This document shows positions 58,502-64,000 of a DNA stretch of 64,000 nucleotides, in pieces. Origin of the DNA: Prevotella sp. GTDB taxonomy: Bacteria > Bacteroidota > Bacteroidia > Bacteroidales > Bacteroidaceae. Within the stretch, counting starts at the first letter, position 1; every line of letters starts with the position of its first letter. The stretch is from the NCBI GenBank assembly GCA_017940545.1, contig JAGAYI010000065.1, positions 1 through 64,000 of the forward strand. Reading direction: 5' to 3'. Below the pieces are notes generated by a model. That model was not told where the DNA came from. It saw only the letters and a program-made list of their open reading frames with translations, and ran no database searches. The position numbers and the translations under genes were made by a program.

Positions 58502-58571
58502 GATGGCAGCTGACCTGTATCGCTGCCGGGTATTTTATCAATCTAAAACCGTATGAACTACGTCGAGAGGG

Positions 58572-59075
58572 TTAACCGCCAGCGGCTGCTGCCTTGGTGA
58601 AGCGGCTGTACCAGTAGCCAGCCTCTCCGTGGAGGATTTCAAACTCCAGGTCGGCATAGTTGCCTTCCTCTTCGCTCCAGCCCGGCTTGTAGGTGATGTT
58701 GGTCTTGGGAGCCTTGATTCCCTTGGCACCAACGTTCTTCGGAGTGACCTTGACGGAGAAATCGCCATCGACGGTGTGCGTCTTGACGTTGAAGTCACTA
58801 TCACTCACCTCGCCAAGTCCGAGGGTGGTAAGCAGGCTGTCCTCTGGCTCGATTACGCGGGTAACGAGCTTGAAACCGCCTTCCTGCACCTCCTTGGCCA
58901 CGGTATGACCGCCCGTTGACTTCGCTTCGAGAGCGTCGCCGTCGGAAGGCTCAAGGATTGACGACTTGTCCTTAATGGTGCCGATGCTTGTGAGGTCGGT
59001 AGCCATAGCGTCGTTTGCGCCAGTCTTGCCAATCTCAATCTTGCACTCAGACCATGCCATAATCTTCTTTGCCAT
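58572..59075 (-). CDS. Phage major tail (tube) protein
   Basis: The 167-residue beta-rich product (WSECKIEIGKTGANDAMATDL; GGFKLVTRVIEPEDSLLTTLGLG; FEILHGEAGYWYSRFTKAAA) lies between the tail-completion gene and the chaperones, where the tube gene belongs. Size and pattern fit a tail-tube protein. The gene is followed by the tRNA-like gap. No sheath gene is adjacent, which supports a non-contractile tail. Confidence 0.75.
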   Translation of the reverse strand: MAKKIMAWSECKIEIGKTGANDAMATDLTSIGTIKDKSSILEPSDGDALEAKSTGGHTVAKEVQEGGFKLVTRVIEPEDSLLTTLGLGEVSDSDFNVKTHTVDGDFSVKVTPKNVGAKGIKAPKTNITYKPGWSEEEGNYADLEFEILHGEAGYWYSRFTKAAAAGG

Positions 59076-59080
59076 AATCT

Positions 59081-59515
59081 TTAGTCGTTAAAAGTTACAC
59101 AATCAAATTCGAGGTTGATGTTTACGAAATGCTGTTCTATGTCCGCAGCAGCTATCGTCGCGGTGGTGGCAAACAGTCCCCACAGGTAGTCGGTGTCCGA
59201 GGCGTTCAGCATATCGACAATGACGGTGTCGAGCCTTGAAAGCTCTTCCAGCCGCCCTTTGTCCTTGACCTTGCGCCCGTAGCCGCAGTCGATGTCCGGC
59301 ACGTAGATGTTGAGCCGTGCGCGTCCTGACTGCACCTGACCGGGAAAGCCGTTGCTGACGGCAATCACTGCATCTTCGAGCTTGGAGTCCAGCGGACGGC
59401 AGTCCTCCGGGTAGAGGTCGCCCGAGATAGTCCCGGCTCCCTGCTCCTTCGATAGAAGGGGGGCGAGTGCGTCCCAAATGAACTGTTCTATCTGCTCGTT
59501 GGTCTTTTTGCTCAT
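59081..59515 (-). CDS. Phage tail completion/terminator protein
   Basis: The 144-residue product (NEQIEQFIWDALAPLLSKEQG; LEDAVIAVSNGFPGQVQSGRARLNIYVPDI; RLEELSRLDTVIVDML) is of the type that caps the tail tube next to the head. It overlaps the gp10-like gene by 4 nt and is followed 5 nt later by the tube gene. The role is deduced from order and size. Confidence 0.6.
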   Translation of the reverse strand: MSKKTNEQIEQFIWDALAPLLSKEQGAGTISGDLYPEDCRPLDSKLEDAVIAVSNGFPGQVQSGRARLNIYVPDIDCGYGRKVKDKGRLEELSRLDTVIVDMLNASDTDYLWGLFATTATIAAADIEQHFVNINLEFDCVTFND

Positions 59516-59949
59516 ATCTTCAGTGACTTAATCATCTGTGGCACCAGCCGTTCTGCAAGCTGCTCTGCGCTGTCGAGGACGTTGAGGTTCATTGCCTCCA
59601 CGTACTGGGCATATTCCATTCCCGCAACCACTATCAGCACAAGCCCTGTCGAGTGTTCTGAAATGAGGCTGTCGAGGAACTTCCTGCCCTGCTGTGCGCC
59701 CTGCCTGCCGTCCTTTACAACCTTGAAGCCTCCGAACGTGACGGGAACTCCATCATCGAGAATGCAGTAGCCTATAGAGCTACGCAGGTTTCCCGTCTGG
59801 TCTTTGTATCTTCCACGCTGGCGGGCTTCCTTGACGGCTTCCTCGCCCACGTATATGAGGTTGTTCAGTAAGACACGGCGAAGGTCGCTCACCTTGCGCT
59901 CCAAGTACTGGCCGAGGGCGTTCCTCGGTGACATTCGCTTGATCGGCAT
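59512..59949 (-). CDS. HK97 gp10-like head-tail completion protein
   Basis: The 145-residue product has a basic N-terminus (PIKRMSPRNALGQYLERKV) and the gp10-like pattern 'GEEAVKEARQRGRYKDQTGNLRSSIGY', where a short helix precedes a TGNLRxSI turn. It joins the filled head to the tail. Spacing to the neighbours is 2 nt upstream and a 4-nt overlap downstream. Confidence 0.7.
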   Translation of the reverse strand: MPIKRMSPRNALGQYLERKVSDLRRVLLNNLIYVGEEAVKEARQRGRYKDQTGNLRSSIGYCILDDGVPVTFGGFKVVKDGRQGAQQGRKFLDSLISEHSTGLVLIVVAGMEYAQYVEAMNLNVLDSAEQLAERLVPQMIKSLKI

Positions 59950-59951
59950 AG

Positions 59952-60272
59952 TCAGACGGTAATCTTTACAGCTCCCGTAGCTGCCAGCGGCTCAACGGAC
60001 TGCACCGTGAACTCGCCAAGGTCGCGCAGCTCCAGCGTGGTGTCGTAGAGGTGTATGGTCTCTGCGTCGAACACGTCCAGCTCAATGAGTATCTCGAACT
60101 GGGCCTGCGTGAAAACGCCGTCGATGACCTTACCCTTCTTGTCCCACTTCTGAGCCTTCCAGTTGCATGGAATGGGGTCGCTGTCCGTGACGCTGACGGG
60201 CTGCGGTCTGCCGCCCACCATGCCGCCCCCGGTCTTGACTGAACAGGTGATATATCCGTTTTCGATAATCAT
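59952..60272 (-). CDS. Phage head-tail joining (closure) protein candidate
   Basis: I start at the ATG at 60272 (overlapping the upstream stop as ATGA), not at the longer ATG at 60290. The 106-residue, beta-rich product (IIENGYITCSVKTGGGMVGG; TIHLYDTTLELRDLGEFTVQ) lies in the connector block. Assignment is by position only. Confidence 0.55.
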   Translation of the reverse strand: MIIENGYITCSVKTGGGMVGGRPQPVSVTDSDPIPCNWKAQKWDKKGKVIDGVFTQAQFEILIELDVFDAETIHLYDTTLELRDLGEFTVQSVEPLAATGAVKITV

Positions 60273-60595
60273 AAGTCCTCGCCCATCCATCCGTAGCTGT
60301 CGCCCATAGCGGAGGTATCGTCGCCGATTTCCTCCAAGAGAGCCTGCGCCTGCATACGGAAGTGTTTCTTATCCTCGTCACTGAAAGAATAGGTGATGCC
60401 ACCCTGCGACACGTCGGGAGCCTCGGACAGCAGGATATACACCTGTGCCTTTGCCCGCTTGAACGGCTTTTCAGCCCGTTTCTCGGCAGTAGCTTCATCA
60501 GAAGCCGTCAGCCCGCATTCCTCGGCAATGTTCTCCAAGGAGAGCCGGGGAATGGGGTAGCCGGACAGACTTTTCAATGATTCAAGGATATTCAT
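60269..60595 (-). CDS. Phage head-tail connector (gp6-like) candidate
   Basis: The 108-residue, mainly helical product (ESLKSLSGYPIPRLSLENIAEE; KPFKRAKAQVYILLSEA) directly follows the capsid gene, as adaptor proteins do. It is 16 nt after the capsid stop. No specific motif. Confidence 0.55.
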   Translation of the reverse strand: MNILESLKSLSGYPIPRLSLENIAEECGLTASDEATAEKRAEKPFKRAKAQVYILLSEAPDVSQGGITYSFSDEDKKHFRMQAQALLEEIGDDTSAMGDSYGWMGEDL

Positions 60596-60611
60596 ACCTT
60601 CGTAAAATCAA

Positions 60612-61721
60612 TTAGTTACCGTTACTCCAAGTGGTCTTGGTAGTATTGATAAACACGAGAGAGGCACGGTTGATAAGACCGGGCTGCACGTATGCCTCCG
60701 CAAGAGTGGTCTCTACCTGCGGGTTGACATCAGAGTACACGGTGAGCTTGTAGAAAGCACCGTACACCTGGTATGCCTCGACGTTCTTTGCCATCGGCAC
60801 ACGCTTCCAGTACGTCCAGCCGAGCTGAACGGTGGGAGAGAGCGTGACGACCTTCACGTTCCAAGGCTTCAGGGTGTCCTGCTTGCCCTCCTTGTCCTCA
60901 ACGGTGACGTAGCTGTCGATGTAGAGGATCTGCGGGTAGCCCTCCTGACGCATGTAGTTGTTGATGCGCTCCAGCGTAATCATCTCAGTCGTGATGAGCG
61001 AGAGGTCGCTGGTGGAGGGGTACAGGCGGCGAGCCACCTTCTTCTGGGCGCGGAGCTGCTGGAACTTCTCTTTCTCCATGATGGCATACATGGGCTTGCG
61101 GAGGCCTTTCTTGCCGACAATCTCTTGACCGTTGGCAATATCCTTCAGACCGTCAGCGTTCTCTGCGTCGCTCCAATCGACGGCCACGCCGATGAAGTTC
61201 TCAGCTGGAACGTTGAAGTTGATGGTGTCCTCGGTGGCCATGTCGCCGTCGAGCTTCTTAGAGAGTACCTGCTTGCCGGAGGAACCGATGCGCAGAGCGT
61301 CCAGCTCAATGCGGTAGTTCATGGCATTGTTGCAGAAGTCCACGTCGTCGTACACCATATCAACGAGATAGCGGGCTGTTGCGGTGTCCTCAGTGTTGGC
61401 TGCGGCAATCACCTTCAAGTCCTCATATTCGTTAATCTGGGTCTCGTCCTTATCGCGAGAGACGGCAATCTTACCGAGCTTACCGCTCCATGAGCCGACC
61501 GTCTTACGGGTCTTCAGAGGAGCCTTGGTGTTGAATGCCACACGGTCAGCCGATACGGGTATGCCCTCGTCGCCCTCGATACCCTTCAGGTCGAACTTCG
61601 GGGTGTACTTCAAGGGGAACAGGGTCTGCCAAGCGAGGCCTGCGCCGGGCTTGTAGCTGTTGACGGTCGCCTGCATTCCGGGAATGTCGAGGTCAAACAG
61701 CGGAGCGTTCATATTTCCCAT
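60612..61721 (-). CDS. Phage major capsid protein
   Basis: The 369-residue product has the lambda gpE-like/HK97-fold pattern: 'PGAGLAWQTLFPLKYTPKFDLKGIEGDEGIPVSADRVAFNTKAP' near 26, a long spine-helix region (NEYEDLKVIAAANTEDTATARYLVDMVYDDVDFCNNAMNYR, ~98-140) and a beta-rich P-domain end. It forms the icosahedral shell. The order scaffold, head fibre, capsid, connectors supports the call. It is the largest protein of the head block. Confidence 0.82.
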   Translation of the reverse strand: MGNMNAPLFDLDIPGMQATVNSYKPGAGLAWQTLFPLKYTPKFDLKGIEGDEGIPVSADRVAFNTKAPLKTRKTVGSWSGKLGKIAVSRDKDETQINEYEDLKVIAAANTEDTATARYLVDMVYDDVDFCNNAMNYRIELDALRIGSSGKQVLSKKLDGDMATEDTINFNVPAENFIGVAVDWSDAENADGLKDIANGQEIVGKKGLRKPMYAIMEKEKFQQLRAQKKVARRLYPSTSDLSLITTEMITLERINNYMRQEGYPQILYIDSYVTVEDKEGKQDTLKPWNVKVVTLSPTVQLGWTYWKRVPMAKNVEAYQVYGAFYKLTVYSDVNPQVETTLAEAYVQPGLINRASLVFINTTKTTWSNGN

Positions 61722-61726
61722 ATTCC

Positions 61727-62323
61727 TTATACACGTTTAATGGTTGGTAACAAGGCCGCAATCTCAGCCGAGATATTGGCCGTTTCTTTTCTCACGTTGG
61801 CACCGTTGATGAGCTTCACGCTCTGGTCGCCCTCGCCAGCGTACACCCAGTCGGTCTTTCCCGTGATGTACTCAGGCTCGTAGAGAGGTTCTGCATCCAC
61901 AGCGGGATCATCGCCTGCTGCATCTGCGCTCTCAACCTTCGACTGATACAGCCACGGGTCTTCCGTCTCGATGTTAATGTCAACGCCCAGCGTGACGGTC
62001 ACGAGGTCGTAGTCATCGTTGGTTTTGTCCACCTTGGTACACTTCACGCCCTTCTTGCCGTGAGCAATGATGTCACCCTTGGCGACACCGCTGTCCTTGG
62101 CAATCTTGATGGTCGCGTCGGCAGCAGCCACAGATGCCACGAGCTTGTAGCACTTGATGGGCTTGTAGTGCCCGGTGGCGGCATCGTAACCGACGGCAGA
62201 GGTGGGGGGCACATCATAGTCGGGGTTGGCCATGATGCCACCGCCCGGCTTCTCAGCGAACACCTGTTCTATGCGCACAGGCTCCGGCTTACGAGGCTTG
62301 TTGTGTTTGAAACCTACTTCCAT
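61727..62323 (-). CDS. Phage head fibre / decoration protein
   Basis: The 198-residue product (GYDAATGHYKPIKCYKL; TVTLGVDINIETEDPW; VKLINGANVRKETANISAEIAALLP at the end) resembles the head-fibre proteins found before capsid genes in Bacteroidetes phages. It probably decorates the capsid surface. Only 5 nt before the capsid gene. Family recall is moderate. Confidence 0.6.
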   Translation of the reverse strand: MEVGFKHNKPRKPEPVRIEQVFAEKPGGGIMANPDYDVPPTSAVGYDAATGHYKPIKCYKLVASVAAADATIKIAKDSGVAKGDIIAHGKKGVKCTKVDKTNDDYDLVTVTLGVDINIETEDPWLYQSKVESADAAGDDPAVDAEPLYEPEYITGKTDWVYAGEGDQSVKLINGANVRKETANISAEIAALLPTIKRV

Positions 62324-62335
62324 TTCGATTTGCTG

Positions 62336-63118
62336 TTAGGTAGTTGGAAGCCCATGGATGGCCGGGGTTTCCGTGACGGCCTTCTTATCGTCAATACGAG
62401 CCTGCACCTGCGCTGGTACCTTGCCCTGTGATGCAGAAGCGGAGCCGCCCCCCTTCGTGCCGCCTACTTGTCCTTCGGCCTGCTTGGTTTCGGTCTCAAT
62501 CTTCTCAATCTCGGGCTTGATAGCGTCGATGTACGAGTTGAACTTGTCATCTGTGTCGAACGACATGAAGCCGTAATCGCGCAGATAGCGGGTACGAGTC
62601 TCTTCCGGCACGTTCTTCAAGAGGTTGGTCAGGGTCTCCATCCTACGGTCAGTGATCTTCTCGGACTGAATGGTTGCGATTGAAGCTGTGAGCGTCTTGT
62701 TCTCCTCTCGCAATGCTTTCAGCTCGTTCAGCACCAGCTGCATTTCGGGGCTGACCTGTGCGCCACCCTCACCTCCGGGCTGACCGCCTGCTGCTGCACC
62801 CCCGGCTACCTGCGACGTGCCACCCCCTGCGTTGGTTGTGGTCTTAGTCTGCTCTCCACCCGGTTTGCCCTCAACTGGCTTTCCGTCCTTCAAGTTGTGC
62901 TTGGTCTCGTAATCCTTGATGATTTGGTCGCGGCTCAGATTTGCACGGGCATCGCCGTAGCTGTCAAGCAGCGACTCTACCGTGATTTCATCTACTGCGG
63001 CCTGGATTTCATCTTCGGACTTAATCTTCCTAACAAGATTGTCAACAATCCTGCTAAGCTTGCTGTCACTGACTCCCGGAAACTTGGTATTCAGTGCTTC
63101 TAAGATTTTCTTTCTCAT
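62336..63118 (-). CDS. Phage scaffolding protein
   Basis: The 260-residue product is charged and mostly helical: an N-terminal helical bundle (ILEALNTKFPGVSDSKLSRIVDNLV), a Gly/Thr/Gln-rich linker (~85-120), a coiled coil (QLVLNELKALREENKTLTASI) and a basic C-terminus. This is the usual make-up of capsid scaffolds, which are removed before DNA entry. It is first in the late minus-strand operon, behind the -7 box at 63154-63147. Confidence 0.75.
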   Translation of the reverse strand: MRKKILEALNTKFPGVSDSKLSRIVDNLVRKIKSEDEIQAAVDEITVESLLDSYGDARANLSRDQIIKDYETKHNLKDGKPVEGKPGGEQTKTTTNAGGGTSQVAGGAAAGGQPGGEGGAQVSPEMQLVLNELKALREENKTLTASIATIQSEKITDRRMETLTNLLKNVPEETRTRYLRDYGFMSFDTDDKFNSYIDAIKPEIEKIETETKQAEGQVGGTKGGGSASASQGKVPAQVQARIDDKKAVTETPAIHGLPTT

Positions 63119-63146
63119 AATGTTGCGATAAACTAATTAGTTGGCG

Positions 63147-63262
63147 CAAAGATAAGGTAAATTTTCGTAAAACGTTTACAATCTAAACGCATTTTTATAT
63201 TAAAAAATCTTAAAACTAAATACTTTTCTTGATAAATATTTTGTTATTTCAAAATAACTTTG
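63147..63262. promoter_or_regulatory. Divergent phage promoters between head and plus-strand genes
   Basis: Minus strand TATCTTTG (63154-63147) faces the scaffold gene at 63118 and so the whole late operon. Plus strand TAACTTTG (63255-63262) faces the gene at 63298. -33 boxes are not convincing, which may mean that a phage activator is needed. The spacer 63119-63297 is extremely AT-rich compared with the genes on both sides. Confidence 0.6.
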
Positions 63263-63297
63263 TAATTTCGCGGTTGAAATCAAAACTCACAACAACA

Positions 63298-63534
63298 ATG
63301 AATAAAACGTTAAAGTACACTAAAAGGTTTATCAATATGAACTTTCGCCTGAAGGTTTATGGTAAGGATGAGAACGGCAAGCGCATCAATAAGCTGTTGG
63401 GTGTTGCAGGTCTGATAGCTCTGATTGGCGTTGAGCTGCTGAACAAGTTCATCGAGCGGGCATTGAAGGCCGGGCTTGACTGCTGCAAGTGCAAGCTCCG
63501 TCGCGGCCTGCAGGTATCGTTCTACGTGAAGTAA
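63298..63534 (+). CDS. Small basic phage protein with hydrophobic helix
   Basis: The 78-residue product starts at the ATG at 63298, ~35 nt after the -7 box. It has a basic N-terminus (NKTLKYTKRFINMNF), a central hydrophobic helix (LLGVAGLIALIGVELL) and a Cys/Arg-rich end (DCCKCKLRRGL). Not recognised. First gene of the plus-strand set. Confidence 0.55.
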   Translation: MNKTLKYTKRFINMNFRLKVYGKDENGKRINKLLGVAGLIALIGVELLNKFIERALKAGLDCCKCKLRRGLQVSFYVK

Positions 63535-63559
63535 GTATTAACCCATAACAACAGACAAT

Positions 63560-63949
63560 ATGAATCAGCAAGAGTTTACAGACCGCACGGGCTACACGCC
63601 CTGCACTGAGGAAGAATGGAAGGCCATCGAAATGATGTACCTTGAAGCCGGGGAGTCGGTGGATAAGGACTTATTCTGCAAGGAGTGGCTGGAGCACAAG
63701 GACAGCAACCTGCTCCGCATATTCTACAAGCGGGCTATGGATAAGGCTGAGACGCTTGAATATTTCAACGACATGCGCACCGAGACCGCAAAGTTCCTCA
63801 TTGACAAAGCCAATGACCTTGGCGACAACGACCTCTATTGGCAGGCCGTGAAGCTCATAGGGCAGAAACGCGTCATCCTCTACAAGATTGAGAAGGACTA
63901 TGACCTCAACCGCGACGATAAGGAGTACATCAACGATAATATCCAATAG
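63560..63949 (+). CDS. Small acidic phage protein, unknown
   Basis: The 129-residue product is acidic and helical (CTEEEWKAIEMMYLEAGESVDKDLFCKEWLEHKD; YWQAVKLIGQKRVILYKIEKDY). It lies 3 nt before the partial gene at the edge. It resembles small DNA-binding or packaging-associated proteins only in size. A terminase small subunit is possible but not shown by any motif. Confidence 0.55.
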   Translation: MNQQEFTDRTGYTPCTEEEWKAIEMMYLEAGESVDKDLFCKEWLEHKDSNLLRIFYKRAMDKAETLEYFNDMRTETAKFLIDKANDLGDNDLYWQAVKLIGQKRVILYKIEKDYDLNRDDKEYINDNIQ

Positions 63950-63952
63950 TCT

Positions 63953-64000
63953 ATGACAAAGAAGAGTAACAAATTGACGGTAGAGCTGACCTACGCCCAG
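63953..64000 (+). CDS. Start of a further phage gene, cut by the window edge
   Basis: Sixteen codons (MTKKSNKLTVELTYAQ) follow the preceding stop by 3 nt. Packaging genes (terminase, portal) are expected here because none are seen elsewhere, but the visible part is too short to tell. Confidence 0.5.
   Translation, partial: MTKKSNKLTVELTYAQ

Larger units (their letters stand above)
36166..64000. mobile_element. Tailed-phage prophage, siphovirus type, right end outside the window
   Basis: An integrase beside a tRNA 3' end, a lysis cassette, a DGR, tail fibres, tape measure, tail tube, connectors, major capsid and scaffold follow in the order usual for a long-tailed phage genome. All late genes are on the minus strand; the plus-strand genes at the right edge diverge from them. 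The 1,750-residue tape measure predicts a long tail (about 260 nm at 0.15 nm per residue), and no sheath gene is seen, so a non-contractile siphovirus is inferred. attR and the packaging genes are not visible. All frames in the region are open, so it may be an intact prophage. Confidence 0.9.

Overview
The window is bacterial and almost certainly Bacteroidales, probably Prevotellaceae. The grounds are many promoters of the Bacteroidetes type (TTTG, 19-20 nt, TAnnTTTG), a PorQ of the type IX secretion system, FecR-like and BspA-type repeat proteins, two-residue-spaced periplasmic thioredoxins with DUF4369-like N-termini, and Bacteroidetes phage gene types. Species cannot be told from the sequence alone. 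Positions 1-36077 are host DNA; from the tRNA-Ser gene at 36078-36165 to the right edge lies a prophage that runs out of the window.

Host part. 1-1583: two unknown membrane-anchored proteins on the minus strand. 1639-1780: a strongly structured, pseudoknot-forming RNA candidate just upstream of an Abi_2/HEPN abortive-infection gene (2039-2962), together a likely phage-defence locus. 3428-5312: MATE efflux pump and a secreted nitroreductase, convergent. 5376-15391: six tandem paralogous secreted proteins in one operon, built from interchangeable C-terminal cassettes (FecR-like, BspA-type leucine-rich, DUF4412-like), behind one promoter and a 250-bp array of 22-bp repeats. 15847-29767: HU-like protein, a giant alpha-2-macroglobulin with a DUF1573 protein, then housekeeping genes (MeaB, IspH, Cmk, PorQ, TonB, polyprenyl synthase, TatD). 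29798-33453: a BlaI/BlaR1-type regulatory pair in one operon with two periplasmic thioredoxin-like proteins, with the operator palindrome lying inside the promoter. 33742-35937: GH3 beta-glucosidase, flanked by perfect 31-bp direct repeats.

Prophage. A tyrosine recombinase (36269-37519) sits beside tRNA-Ser(GGA). All late genes to 63118 are on the minus strand and read right to left: scaffold, head fibre, major capsid, connectors, tail tube, frameshifted tail-assembly chaperones, a 1,750-residue tape measure, tail tip, fibres, then a diversity-generating retroelement (DGR), holin, endolysin and a membrane-anchored protein, ending at a terminator. A divergent promoter region at 63119-63297 starts a plus-strand set that leaves the window.

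The main discovery is the DGR: a fibre-like target gene (41736-43055) whose C-terminal variable repeat (41784-41895) differs from a template repeat (41460-41571) at 15 positions, every one an adenine in the template. It has a GAAA-loop hairpin after the variable repeat and a reverse transcriptase (39930-41213). The reverse transcriptase is odd: its YxDD box reads LVDN, its frame runs through the whole next gene, and no Avd-type accessory gene is visible. Other notable signals are the RNA next to the Abi gene, a T9 -1 frameshift site, and a tRNA-like element inside the late operon.
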